From an uncultured Burkholderiales bacterium (GTDB lineage: Bacteria; Pseudomonadota; Gammaproteobacteria; Burkholderiales; Burkholderiaceae_C), in contig CAIQHG010000012.1 of NCBI GenBank assembly GCA_903871545.1, positions 1 through 64,000 of the forward strand: a stretch of 64,000 nucleotides of DNA, read 5' to 3'. Below are positions 34,366 through 43,213 of the stretch, in pieces; the stretch's first letter is position 1, and every line of letters begins with the position of its first letter. The position numbers and the translations under genes are program-made. The notes beneath the pieces are model-generated. The model did not search any database and was not told the origin of the DNA. It worked only from the letters and a program-made list of their open reading frames with translations.

Positions 34366-35814
34366 TTACTCTTTCCAAAGAGGTGAACGATGCCCGCGGC
34401 CCCGTACTTTTGCAGGAACAGGGCGTTCACATGCTAAGAATTGACCGTGTCCTGGATTTCCTAAATAGACCCCGTCTTGCCAAACCACAACACCCCTAGA
34501 TAAGGTTATAGCGGGCCAAGCTTGCACCTTTATACCTTCATAAGGTGTGTAATCAACGTTGTGGTGGAGCGCGCTATTTTGAATCGTTCGGGGTGTATCT
34601 AAATCCCATACCACTAAGTCCGCATCAGAGCCAACGGCAATGGTCCCTTTTTTGGGAAAAAGACCGTAGAGTTTGGCAGCATTTGTTGATGTCAATGCAA
34701 CAAAATTGTGAAGATCTATTCGTCCATTCAAAACACCGTGAGACATCAAAAGGGACATCCGAGTTTCTAGCCCAGGGATACCGTTTGGCACTTCATTAAA
34801 AGCAGCCCCTTCCCCGCGCACTTTCTTACCCGTTGGACCCTCAAATGCAAAGGGGGCGTGATCTGATGAGAAGACTTGAAAGGTTCCGTTATCTAAAGCA
34901 CGCCAAATAATCTCTTGATTGGCTTTATCCCTAGGGGGAGGACTGCAAATACATTTAGCCCCCTCAAATCCGTCTAACCCTAAGTCATCCGCGGTCAGCA
35001 TCAAATACTGAGGACACGTCTCTCCGTAAATTTTAAGTCCCAAGCTCTGGGCTGCGCGAATTTGATCTACCGCTTCGCGCCCCGACACGTGAACCACCAA
35101 AATAGGCACATCCACCAGCTCAGCTAAGGCAATAGCGCGGTGAGTTGCCTCTCGCTCAATCAACATGGGGCGTGAATGAGCGTGATAAATTGGCGACGTC
35201 ATACCAGCCTCTAACAATTGATCGGTTAACCACGCGATGCAATCGGCATTTTCTGCATGAATCATCGTCATTGCCCCCTCTCTTCTTGCCAAGGCTAGAA
35301 GATTTAGGATTTGACGATCATTAAGCTTCATATCGTCATAGGTCATGTAAACCTTAAACGATGTGTACCCTTTCTCAACCAAGCGCGGCAACTCCTCTTT
35401 AAGTACCTGGGGGGTCGGATCACTAACAATCAAATGAAAGGCATAATCAATTGAAGCCAATTTACCCGCACGCTTATGATAATCGTCCACCGCATCTTGA
35501 AGAGATTGGCCTTTGAACTGACAGGCGAAAGGAATCACTGTGGTTGTTCCACCGCAAGCAGCGGACCTTGTGCCAGACAGAAAATCGTCTACCATTTTTG
35601 AGCCATCTGACATGGGTTGATCTAAATGGCAATGAGAGTCTATCCCCCCCGGGGTGACGAGGCGACCTTTGGCGTCAATTTCTTTTCGCCCTCCACTCAG
35701 CCCTTTAGCTATTGCATTTATTTGACCGTTAACCACTCCAATATCTGCAAGGTAGCGATCCGTAGCAGTGACGACCTCTGCAGAGCGAATTACTAAGTCA
35801 AAGTCCTCTCTCAT
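34366..35814 (-). CDS. Dihydropyrimidinase / D-hydantoinase family cyclic amidohydrolase
   Basis: Zinc-dependent hydrolase opening cyclic ureides or imides (dihydropyrimidines, hydantoins, allantoin, cyclic imides). All expected ligands are present: HxH in GGIDSHCHLDQP, the carbamylated Lys in YTSFKVYMTYDD, His in MIHAENAD, His in VVHVSGREA and the Asp in FSSDHAPF. The ORF track starts 25 codons early; the ATG at 35814 has a GGGAGG site and an ATGA overlap with the upstream gene, giving 482 aa, the usual family length. It is the central catalytic candidate of the operon. Confidence 0.9.
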   Translation of the reverse strand: MREDFDLVIRSAEVVTATDRYLADIGVVNGQINAIAKGLSGGRKEIDAKGRLVTPGGIDSHCHLDQPMSDGSKMVDDFLSGTRSAACGGTTTVIPFACQFKGQSLQDAVDDYHKRAGKLASIDYAFHLIVSDPTPQVLKEELPRLVEKGYTSFKVYMTYDDMKLNDRQILNLLALARREGAMTMIHAENADCIAWLTDQLLEAGMTSPIYHAHSRPMLIEREATHRAIALAELVDVPILVVHVSGREAVDQIRAAQSLGLKIYGETCPQYLMLTADDLGLDGFEGAKCICSPPPRDKANQEIIWRALDNGTFQVFSSDHAPFAFEGPTGKKVRGEGAAFNEVPNGIPGLETRMSLLMSHGVLNGRIDLHNFVALTSTNAAKLYGLFPKKGTIAVGSDADLVVWDLDTPRTIQNSALHHNVDYTPYEGIKVQAWPAITLSRGVVVWQDGVYLGNPGHGQFLACERPVPAKVRGRGHRSPLWKE

Positions 35815-36536
35815 GTAACCTCCCTGAACAATCTTCCCCAACCTTTTATACGCCCAGTATCTATACCACTCAATTGCAAAGCTTTCCAAACAACAGTTGC
35901 CACGCTGTCATAAATTGCGATACCCAGCTCCATCTCTAGTTCCTCGACCAAAGGAGCGCCGCGCAGGTTTGTACACATAATTAAAATAGCCTCAGGCTTA
36001 AGCGTCGCTACTTCTCGGATCATTAACTCTAGTTGAGAGGATGAGACCTCAGAGAATGAATAATTGTCCTCTAATCCTGAATGTTGTTCGGCCACAATCT
36101 CGTAGCCTGCATTTTGATAATTAAGAATAATAGCCGCTTGCACCTCATCCGTGTAAGGAGAAACGAGACCTAGTCTACGCGCTCCCGTTTTTTGTAATAT
36201 CTCGTTGAACGCCAAAACTGAGGTACACGCGCGTGCACTTGTTGAGGACTCGATACTTTTGCAAAGCCGGTTGTCTGAATCAAAACCCAACCAACTTGAA
36301 GATGTCCCGCTCCAACCAATGACTTGACACTTGGCATGCTCCAACAATTCAGCCGCTTTAACCACTTCAGGTGTTGCAAATTGAGCCAAAGCACCCTCAC
36401 TCAAAGCTATACGAGTAACTGCAAAGCGACCAAAATGTGCACTTGCCTCAGGCACACCTCTTAACATCTCCGATGTCAGTGGCTCAAGAACCGTATTGGA
36501 CGACGGCGTCAATATGCCTAGCAAAACCCGTTGCAT
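35811..36536 (-). CDS. Maleate isomerase / arylmalonate decarboxylase-like protein
   Basis: A 241-aa Asp/Glu-racemase-superfamily protein of the maleate cis-trans isomerase/AMDase branch. It begins VLLGILTPSSNTVLEPLTSEML, contains VIGWSGTSSSWLGFD (where maleate isomerases have the first Cys, here Ser) and has the second Cys in LIMCTNLRGAPLVEELE. With one Cys only it may be an isomerase variant or a decarboxylase-like enzyme. It is the first gene of the minus-strand operon, with a good GGGAG site, and its promoter shares the operator region with the GntR gene. Confidence 0.78.
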   Translation of the reverse strand: MQRVLLGILTPSSNTVLEPLTSEMLRGVPEASAHFGRFAVTRIALSEGALAQFATPEVVKAAELLEHAKCQVIGWSGTSSSWLGFDSDNRLCKSIESSTSARACTSVLAFNEILQKTGARRLGLVSPYTDEVQAAIILNYQNAGYEIVAEQHSGLEDNYSFSEVSSSQLELMIREVATLKPEAILIMCTNLRGAPLVEELEMELGIAIYDSVATVVWKALQLSGIDTGRIKGWGRLFREVT

Positions 36537-36685
36537 TTAAATCTCCCTTTTGTTTTAACTAGCAAACGTCGAGCCAGCCACATTTATTCAGAATATAAGA
36601 CTTTTAAAGTTATTTAACAAGATAAAGTCAAACTAAAGCACATCTGTGGTGCACAAAATAATTTTAGTATCCTACTTTAGTGCAT

Positions 36686-36719
36686 CTTGGATACAAGATA
36701 GAGCAAACCCTGTATCCAA
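36686..36719. promoter_or_regulatory. Candidate GntR operator: two TTGGATACA/TGTATCCAA half-site clusters
   Basis: CTTGGATACAAG at 36686-36697 is a near-perfect 12-bp palindrome of the type bound by FCD-class GntR regulators. TGTATCCAA at 36711-36719 is the exact inverted partner of its TTGGATACA core, and a further GTATCC lies at 36667-36672. An additional 7-bp inverted repeat, ACTAAAG (36632-36638) with CTTTAGT (36675-36681), flanks it. All lie in the 255-bp divergent region between the maleate-isomerase-like gene and the GntR gene. Confidence 0.6.
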
Positions 36720-36791
36720 ATGGATAAAAACCAATTAAGTTAGTGGGCAGTGTTCCACTTTAAATGGCATGCCTATTGCACGAAAAAAAAT

Positions 36792-37559
36792 ATGACAAAT
36801 TATGATCTCTACGACCGAGAAATTTTGGTGGATGAATCTGCTGATGATGCAACCGCTCGAACTACGTTAATGTATTCACAAATCGTCTCATCAATAGTTG
36901 AACATCGCATTGCCCCTGGAACACGGTTTAGGGAGGAGCGCTTAGCAGATTTGTTTAAGGTCAGCAGGACCCAGGTTCGAAAAGTCTTGCAAAGACTCGA
37001 GCTAGAGGGCTTAGTGGCTAGGCAGCCTCGCAAAGGCGTTACTGTGGCCACACCTAATGCGCAGGAGACCAAAGATATATTTGAGGCGAGGCGTTTAATT
37101 GAGCCTTGGATTGTGGAACAACTTTGTCAAAATTGCAGCCGAAAAGATATATTGGATTTTAAAAAAATTATCAAAGAGGAGAATCAAGCACAACAAAAAG
37201 GTGAGCGACATCTGGCAGTTCGCTTATCAGGAGAATTTCACCGCTCATTAGCCGCGGCCGCCCATAACCAAGCACTGATTAAAACGATGGGTGAGTTGAC
37301 TCTGCGAACTTGTTTGGCCTTATTGGCAAATAAAGCATCTACTAAAGTCACTTGTCGCAATCAAGAACATAAAGAAATTATTGAAGCCATTCAGGACAAG
37401 GATCATAAAACTGCCGCCCGCCTGATGGTCGCCCACCTGCAGCATATTGAAAACTCAATGGAGTTACCCACCAAATCGGACTCAACCGATGACTTAGATC
37501 GGTTATTGTTGGGACTTCCGCAGGGAAGCCCTAAGTCACCCAAAGTGAGCAAAAAGTGA
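36792..37559 (+). CDS. GntR-family transcriptional regulator with FCD ligand domain
   Basis: Transcription factor of 255 aa. The N-terminal winged helix is visible in IAPGTRFREERLADLFKVSRTQVRKVLQRLELEGLVARQPRKGVTV, and the C-terminal FCD domain in EARRLIEPWIVEQL, GEFHRSLAAAAHNQAL and EHKEIIEAIQDKDHKTAARLMVAHL, whose His and Asp residues usually bind metal and a carboxylate effector. The ORF track uses a GTG at 36750; the ATG at 36792 (MTNYDLYDRE) gives a normal N-terminus. It is divergent from the 8-gene operon and overlaps the amidohydrolase gene by 4 bp (GTGA). It probably controls both directions. Confidence 0.87.
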   Translation: MTNYDLYDREILVDESADDATARTTLMYSQIVSSIVEHRIAPGTRFREERLADLFKVSRTQVRKVLQRLELEGLVARQPRKGVTVATPNAQETKDIFEARRLIEPWIVEQLCQNCSRKDILDFKKIIKEENQAQQKGERHLAVRLSGEFHRSLAAAAHNQALIKTMGELTLRTCLALLANKASTKVTCRNQEHKEIIEAIQDKDHKTAARLMVAHLQHIENSMELPTKSDSTDDLDRLLLGLPQGSPKSPKVSKK

Positions 37560-38914
37560 CGAACACCCTACAAGCCCAAAGCACAATTGACTGGTTGATA
37601 TCTGGCGTTACAGTTCTCACTGCCAACCCGGATCAACCTATCATTAGAAATGGTTTTATTGGAATTCAATCGGAGCGGATCGTTTGGCTTAGCACCAGCG
37701 CGCCTGAAGATTTCAAAATTCATCAAACACTTCACCTCCCAGACCACTGGGTTACTCCCGGCTTTGTTAATCCGCATACGCATGCGATTCTCACAATGGT
37801 GCGAGGTGTAGCGGCTGATTTAGGATTTGCGCCCTCCTACACCCCTGGCATTCCCAAGGGAACGCAGGTGAACCCCGAGCAAGCAAGAGCGCTGGCCCGC
37901 CTCGGGGCCGCAGAGGCTATGCTCGCTGGATCAACTTTGATTGGAGATAACTTTGTACATGCCGATATCACCACAGAGGCAATGACATCTTTAGGTGTTA
38001 GGTTGTCTCCGAGCTGGAGAATTCATGATGTTGATTTCTCACGCGTTGGAAGCGGTGAATGGCATCACTCAGCACAAATTGGGGAGAAAACGCTTCGATC
38101 AGCAATGGAGTTGCACAGTAAGTGGAAAAATGATCCATTGGTCAAAGTCAATTTAGCTGCTCACGCCGTTGACACCTGCTCGGAATCATTTCTCAGGGAA
38201 GTTGCTCAACTATCTGCCCTAAACGATATGGCTATATCTACCCATCTTGGACAAAGTCAAATTGAAGTTGACCGGGTCATGATTAGAACTGGAAAAAGTT
38301 CGACTGAGGTTTTAGAGGAGGTAGGACTGCTTAACAACCGATTACTGGCTGGGCACTGCATATACGTGAGTGATACAGACATAAGTAGATTGGCTAAAAA
38401 CAGGGCACATGTGGTTCACATACCCAAATGTAACGCTGCATCTGGTCGACTCGCGCCAACCCCTGCATTGAAAAAGGCTGGAATCAATATATGCCTAGCA
38501 ACGGACACTCAACACGGTGACATGATTGAGCTCATGAGATGGGCGTTGGCTACTGCAAGGATTCAAAATAACTCAGTCTGTGATGATTGGCAACCGCATC
38601 ATGTTTTTCACATGGCAACCCTTGGCGGCGCAGTAGCCTTAGGAATGCAAGAAGATATTGGTTCTTTGGTCGTGGGCAAAAAAGCAGACTTAGTTGTAAT
38701 AGATGCATCTCGCCCACATCTGCGCCCACACATTAACCCGGTTGGAACTCTCGTTCATACTGGTCAAGGACGAGATGTATCAAGAGTCATGGTCAACGGC
38801 AAATGGGTGGTGATTGACGGAGTTCCAACCCAAGTAGACATTGATGAGGTCACAAAAGCTGGAGAGTCGGCTTGTAGGGAGTTGTGGTCAGCCCAAGGTT
38901 TTAATTACAATTAA
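37556..38914 (+). CDS. Amidohydrolase, SAH/MTA deaminase or chlorohydrolase (TRZ/ATZ) type
   Basis: Metal-dependent deaminase/hydrolase of 452 aa in the cytosine-deaminase-like branch. Metal and catalytic residues are visible as GFVNPHTHAILTMVRG, AAHAVDTCSE, STHLGQSQIEVDR, AGHCIYVSD and LATDTQHGDM. The start is GTG in a GTGA overlap with the regulator gene, so the two are coupled. Relatives deaminate S-adenosylhomocysteine, guanine, melamine derivatives and other N-heterocycles. Its place in the divergon suggests removal of an amino group from the ring compound before or after import. Confidence 0.85.
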   Translation: MTNTLQAQSTIDWLISGVTVLTANPDQPIIRNGFIGIQSERIVWLSTSAPEDFKIHQTLHLPDHWVTPGFVNPHTHAILTMVRGVAADLGFAPSYTPGIPKGTQVNPEQARALARLGAAEAMLAGSTLIGDNFVHADITTEAMTSLGVRLSPSWRIHDVDFSRVGSGEWHHSAQIGEKTLRSAMELHSKWKNDPLVKVNLAAHAVDTCSESFLREVAQLSALNDMAISTHLGQSQIEVDRVMIRTGKSSTEVLEEVGLLNNRLLAGHCIYVSDTDISRLAKNRAHVVHIPKCNAASGRLAPTPALKKAGINICLATDTQHGDMIELMRWALATARIQNNSVCDDWQPHHVFHMATLGGAVALGMQEDIGSLVVGKKADLVVIDASRPHLRPHINPVGTLVHTGQGRDVSRVMVNGKWVVIDGVPTQVDIDEVTKAGESACRELWSAQGFNYN

Positions 38915-38951
38915 CCGATACAATTTTAGTAACGAATTAATAATATTTGAA

Positions 38952-39923
38952 TTACACCTCGGGAACTATCCCTGCATCCCTAACCTTTTTGCCCCAAATA
39001 TCGAGTTGTTTCTTCATGTACTCATCCAATTCAGCAGCGGTGCTAGGAGAGGCCTCTATGCCTTGGAGGGAGAGTTTCTCGACTATATCTTTGCGTGATA
39101 AAAACTGCACTAAACGCTCATTGAGCTTATTCACAATAGGTGCTGGTATGCCTGAAGGCCCAATGATACCGATCCATGCAGCCAAATCAAACCCGGGCAG
39201 GTGAGCCGCATTAGCAACAGTGGGTAAATCGGCTGCCAAAGATGTTTTTTGTTCTGTACTAATCGCCAAAGCTCTCACCCGCCCAGAATTTACGTGCGGA
39301 CGACTTGAGGCAAGGTCTACAAATAAAAACGTAACTTGTCCTCCCATCAGATCAGTCAAGGCTTGGGGCGTGCTTTTGTAAGCAACAACAGAGACATCCA
39401 TATGTGTCAGATTACTAAAGGCAGCCCCCGCTATTTGCCCAGTGCTGTTACCGTATGCATAGCTAGCTTGATTTTCTTTTTTCTTACAAAAAGCAATTAA
39501 CTCTTCAACGCTTTTAACTTGCAGCGAATTATTCACAGCCAACACAAAAGGGGCAAAACCTATTCGGCCTATTGCGGTGAAGTCTTTGATAGGATCGTAG
39601 GGTAGTTTTTTAAATAAATAAGGATTTGCTGAATTAACTGTATTTGTAGTTAGAAATAGGGTGTAGCCGTCAGGTGCAGATTTAGCCACATAGTCAGCGG
39701 CAATAATTCCCGAAGCACCAGGCTTATTTTCAACCAGAACGGGCTGTTTGAATGCATTTTGGAGATCCTCTGCAACCATTCGAGCCAAGATGTCACTTGC
39801 ACTACCCGCCGCAAAAGCAGTAACAACTCTTAAACCTTTACTGGGCCAGTCTAAGTTTTGAGGCTTTGCTGAGGTAGCCAACAAACCTATGAGCAAACTT
39901 AACAAAACTTTATACCAAGTCAT
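38952..39923 (-). CDS. TctC/Bug-family periplasmic binding protein
   Basis: Tripartite tricarboxylate transporter receptor-like protein, a family greatly expanded in Burkholderiales. The signal peptide is VLLSLLIGLLATSAKPQ, and the mature part contains VVTAFAAGSASDILAR, PVLVENKPGASGIIAADYVAKS and the PDGYTLFLTTNT motif that contacts a carboxylate ligand. An ATG at 39923 with an AAAGGG site is preferred to the longer ORF (323 aa). No TctA or TctB membrane subunits are in the window. Last gene of the large minus-strand operon. Confidence 0.87.
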   Translation of the reverse strand: MTWYKVLLSLLIGLLATSAKPQNLDWPSKGLRVVTAFAAGSASDILARMVAEDLQNAFKQPVLVENKPGASGIIAADYVAKSAPDGYTLFLTTNTVNSANPYLFKKLPYDPIKDFTAIGRIGFAPFVLAVNNSLQVKSVEELIAFCKKKENQASYAYGNSTGQIAGAAFSNLTHMDVSVVAYKSTPQALTDLMGGQVTFLFVDLASSRPHVNSGRVRALAISTEQKTSLAADLPTVANAAHLPGFDLAAWIGIIGPSGIPAPIVNKLNERLVQFLSRKDIVEKLSLQGIEASPSTAAELDEYMKKQLDIWGKKVRDAGIVPEV

Positions 39924-39981
39924 ATAAATACCCTTTGAATTAGATTGCAAGGTAAATTAGGATCTCTGTTTCTGAGGCATG

Positions 39982-40767
39982 TTATCTGCTTTGATTGCGA
40001 TCGCGCCCCAACGTAAACCCTGCGTCCACTTTTATAACTTGTCCAGTTACAACTGAATCGGGATCAGACAGCCAAAAAGCGGCCCCAGCGATATCTTGCG
40101 GCCTACAGATTTTCCCAAGGGCAGCTAAATCAATAAAATCTTTTTTAACTCTGTTGTATGAGTCTTCCCCAAGTCCGTCTAGCATCCACTTGCCCTCAAT
40201 CATCCCCGGCATAACAGCGTTCACTCTTATTTTAGGTGCCAAGGACCTTGCTAAACTTACTGTTAATATATTTAAAGCAGATTTTGAGAGCACATAAGGA
40301 TAAGAGCTGCCACGACCAGTTTCACCAGCGATGGAGGAAATGTTGACAATGGAGCCAGCCTCTTTCATGAATTTACTGACCGCTCTGGCCATTAAAAAAG
40401 GGCCTACAGCGTTTACAGAATAAATTTTCAAAAAATCTTCCGCCTGCACATCATCTAATTGGGTCAACGGAATGAACTGGGTCGCTCCTGCACTGTTGAC
40501 TAAAACATCAATTCGACCCCAAGCATCATTAGCGGCTTTAGCGACCTCTTGGCACCCTTCATTTGAGGAGACATCAGCGCAAATTGCAGTGCTTTCTACG
40601 CCGTAAGATTTACAAATTTCAACAACCTCCTCAGCCCTTTTTTTACTTCGGTTGTAATTTATTAAAACGTGATATCCACGGCTTGCAAAAAATTCTGCCG
40701 TTGCAGCGCCTACGTCACCTGCCCCCCCAGTCACTATAGCCACTTTTTGATTTTGCACCTTATTCAT
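39982..40767 (-). CDS. Short-chain dehydrogenase/reductase (3-oxoacyl-ACP reductase-like)
   Basis: Classical SDR of 261 aa with the cofactor motif AIVTGGAGDVGAATAEF, VLVNSAGATQF, the Ser in IVNISSIAGETG, Tyr-Lys in YPYVLSKSALNIL and the C-terminal TGQVIKVDAGFTLG. An Arg in YNRSKKRAEE after the second strand suggests NADP(H). The start has a GGAGGAG site. It lies between a MaoC hydratase and a TctC gene in the CoA-thioester operon, so it probably acts as a hydroxyacyl-CoA dehydrogenase or ketoreductase. Confidence 0.86.
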   Translation of the reverse strand: MNKVQNQKVAIVTGGAGDVGAATAEFFASRGYHVLINYNRSKKRAEEVVEICKSYGVESTAICADVSSNEGCQEVAKAANDAWGRIDVLVNSAGATQFIPLTQLDDVQAEDFLKIYSVNAVGPFLMARAVSKFMKEAGSIVNISSIAGETGRGSSYPYVLSKSALNILTVSLARSLAPKIRVNAVMPGMIEGKWMLDGLGEDSYNRVKKDFIDLAALGKICRPQDIAGAAFWLSDPDSVVTGQVIKVDAGFTLGRDRNQSR

Positions 40768-40782
40768 GATTTCTCCTCCAAC

Positions 40783-41256
40783 TTAAACCTTGGAACTGAA
40801 GTACTGCCTGACAATCGATTCAGCAACGCAGGCTGGTTTTTCTTGATTTTCCACCTCTATCGTGACGGTGAATATCATTTGCAAACCACCCTCAATAAGT
40901 TCAAGCGCTGATAAATGAAATTGACCTCTTACACGACTATTAACTTTTACTGGACTAATAAAACGAACCTTATTTAGTCCGTAATTAATACCCATTTGGC
41001 AAAAGGGGAGTGACAGCTTTTCATCATAGAACTTTCCAAGTAACGAAAGGGTTAAAAAACCGTGTGCAATCGTACTCCCGAATGGAGACTCCCTAGCAGC
41101 CCGCTCATGGTCAATGTGAATCCACTGTGGATCGCTCGTTGCCTCTGCAAACTGATCTATTCTCTTTTGATCAACTAACACCCAATCTGAGGTGAACGCA
41201 TGAGCCCCTACAACACTTTGTAGGGCCTCCAATGTTGGAAATGATAGTTGACTCAT
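40783..41256 (-). CDS. MaoC-family enoyl-CoA hydratase
   Basis: Hot-dog-fold (R)-specific hydratase of 157 aa. The hydratase motif appears as FAEATSDPQWIHIDHERA, with the catalytic Asp and His, followed by GSTIAHGFLTLSLLGKF. These segments match MaoC/PhaJ proteins. It follows the acyl-CoA synthetase gene by 12 bp and precedes an SDR gene. This gives the operon a second hydratase type besides the crotonase at 54100, suggesting two rounds or two branches of beta-oxidation-like chemistry. Confidence 0.87.
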   Translation of the reverse strand: MSQLSFPTLEALQSVVGAHAFTSDWVLVDQKRIDQFAEATSDPQWIHIDHERAARESPFGSTIAHGFLTLSLLGKFYDEKLSLPFCQMGINYGLNKVRFISPVKVNSRVRGQFHLSALELIEGGLQMIFTVTIEVENQEKPACVAESIVRQYFSSKV

Positions 41257-41268
41257 ATTAGACTTACC

Positions 41269-42885
41269 TCAAGCAGTAAAGGGCGTAATTTTGTTTCTCA
41301 AATCTCGCTTTAAGAGTTTACCGTTTGCATTTCTAGGGAGCAACTCTTTAGAGATAGAAAATGATTCTGGTACCTTGTAATCAGCGAGGTGCTGAGCACA
41401 AAATTCCTTCAAAGTTGATTCTTTAACTAGTTCTCCTTTTAAAGTTATAAAGGCGTGCACTCTCTCCCCCAACACAGGACAAGGTTTTGAGACCACAGCG
41501 CACTCTAAAACACTTGGGTGCTGATAAAGTACATTCTCTACCTCAATCGTGTAAATCTTGTAGCCGCCCCTGTTGATCATGTCTTTTATACGGTCTACGA
41601 CTTTTAAATAACCCTTCTCATCAATTGAGCCTAAGTCTCCGGAACGCCAAAAGCCACCCACAAAGTTAGTGCGTGTGGCCTCTAGATTGTCCCAATACCC
41701 CTTCACAACCATGGGGCCTTTAATCCAAATTTCACCCAACTCCCCCACGGCGAGTTCTCGCCCCTGTGAGTCCATAGTTCGAATTTCAACACACGGCAGC
41801 GCCTGGCCAACGCTATCTAAGTGGCGAAGGGTCTCACCCTTTGGCATCAAGGTGGAGGGAGAAGTTGTCTCAGTAGAGCCGTAGCAGTTGAGCAAAATTA
41901 ATTTTGGAATTTTGCCGACTAATTGCTCAATCGTTGCAACTGGCATCGGCGCTCCACCAAAAGCGCCAACGCGCCAATTTGATAGATCGGTCTTCTCAAA
42001 TAACGGATCCAACAAACACAAGTTGTACATAGCTGGAACCATTAACGTATAGGTCATAGCGTGAACCTGGGCAAGGCTAATAAAATGAGCCGCCTTAAAA
42101 TTGGGCATGATTACTAATTTGGCACCAGCCATGATTACACATGTAATCAGCGCAACTACACCCGTGACATGACTTAGAGGTACGGTTGCGATGGCACAAT
42201 CTGTATGACTCAAATTAAAACTAAATTTGTAATGCATTGAGGAGTGAACCAACCCAAAGTGGCTAAGCATTGCTCCCTTGGGAAGACCCGTGGTGCCAGA
42301 GGTATACAAAATGATGGCGGTATCCTCCTCATCGCAGGCAAAAGGGGTAAATGCTGCGTGTTGCGCTTCATTATTATCAATTTCAATCCAATCAGCATAA
42401 GACTGCGAGGACTCGCAAGTTTGGATTGACAATTTAAATCTTAAGCTAGGAGCCTCTTCTTGAGTAGGCAATAGTTGAGCCAAGTTAGATTCATGTATCA
42501 CCATTGAAGCTTTACTGTGTGTGAGCGCGAATTTAATTCCTGTTTTTTGTTCCCTTACACTGAGTGGTACACAAATAGCTCCGATTGCGGTAATGGCAAA
42601 CAAGGCTACGACAAATTCAATTCTATTGTTAAGTAGCAAAGCGATTCGATCGCCTGGCTTGATCCCCTCTAAAGACATTCTTTGAGCTAAAAGGGATGAA
42701 TCACGCCGTAACTCTGAATAACTTAATTGACTTTCCTCGCAAACCAAAGCAATTCCATGAGGGTTAATTTCACATGCTTTTTCAAGCAACTGATAAAGAG
42801 TTTGTGCTCTTTTTTCAAAACATTTAACTACCCTATCTCCAAAATGTGATTCAACGCGGATTCTGGGCCACTCAGTTGGATTCAT
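41269..42885 (-). CDS. Acyl-CoA synthetase (class I adenylate-forming enzyme)
   Basis: Activates a carboxylic acid to its CoA thioester with ATP, via an acyl adenylate. The 538-aa protein has the P-loop-like ILYTSGTTGLPKGAMLSH, LLNCYGSTETTSP, the hinge FWRSGDLGSIDEKGYLKVVDRIKDMI interrupted normally by the Asp-Arg-x-Lys segment, and the C-terminal catalytic Lys in PRNANGKLLKRDL. The start overlaps the AtuA C-terminal-like gene by 14 bp. It is a candidate for the entry step of the pathway served by the two transport systems of this operon. Confidence 0.9.
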   Translation of the reverse strand: MNPTEWPRIRVESHFGDRVVKCFEKRAQTLYQLLEKACEINPHGIALVCEESQLSYSELRRDSSLLAQRMSLEGIKPGDRIALLLNNRIEFVVALFAITAIGAICVPLSVREQKTGIKFALTHSKASMVIHESNLAQLLPTQEEAPSLRFKLSIQTCESSQSYADWIEIDNNEAQHAAFTPFACDEEDTAIILYTSGTTGLPKGAMLSHFGLVHSSMHYKFSFNLSHTDCAIATVPLSHVTGVVALITCVIMAGAKLVIMPNFKAAHFISLAQVHAMTYTLMVPAMYNLCLLDPLFEKTDLSNWRVGAFGGAPMPVATIEQLVGKIPKLILLNCYGSTETTSPSTLMPKGETLRHLDSVGQALPCVEIRTMDSQGRELAVGELGEIWIKGPMVVKGYWDNLEATRTNFVGGFWRSGDLGSIDEKGYLKVVDRIKDMINRGGYKIYTIEVENVLYQHPSVLECAVVSKPCPVLGERVHAFITLKGELVKESTLKEFCAQHLADYKVPESFSISKELLPRNANGKLLKRDLRNKITPFTA

Positions 42886-43213
42886 TAAGAGGCACTCCCA
42901 TATTAGTAATTAAGAGTTCATGATCTAGCAGCAACCAAATTGCTGCTTTTTGCCAATGTAGGCCTGCGTGCATTGAGGCATACACACCTCCAGGTAAGGC
43001 AGTTGGGAAAACAAATTTCAAAGCATTAAGCCCCTCTAGCTCATACCTTATAACCTCTGTTGTTAGAAGCGGACTCACCAACTCTTTGACCACCATTGGG
43101 GTAAGTTGTGCGTATAGTAATTTGTAATGTTCAGGCGTTTCGCTCACAAGGGTCAGATCTAAAATATCACCCTTATCCCCTGATCGCCCTGTAGCAATAT
43201 CTCCAACTCTCAT
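42872..43213 (-). CDS. AtuA C-terminal (ferredoxin-fold)-like protein
   Basis: A 113-aa protein matching the C-terminal domain of AtuA proteins, here a separate gene. It starts VGDIATGRSGDKGDILDLTL, the characteristic Gly/Asp-rich opening, followed by YELEGLNALKFVFPTALPGGVYASM. Such a split AtuA pair is common outside Pseudomonas. It overlaps the AtuA N-terminal-domain gene by 4 bp and the acyl-CoA synthetase gene by 14 bp, implying equal synthesis of the two halves. No catalytic function is established for the family. Confidence 0.83.
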   Translation of the reverse strand: MRVGDIATGRSGDKGDILDLTLVSETPEHYKLLYAQLTPMVVKELVSPLLTTEVIRYELEGLNALKFVFPTALPGGVYASMHAGLHWQKAAIWLLLDHELLITNMGVPLNESN

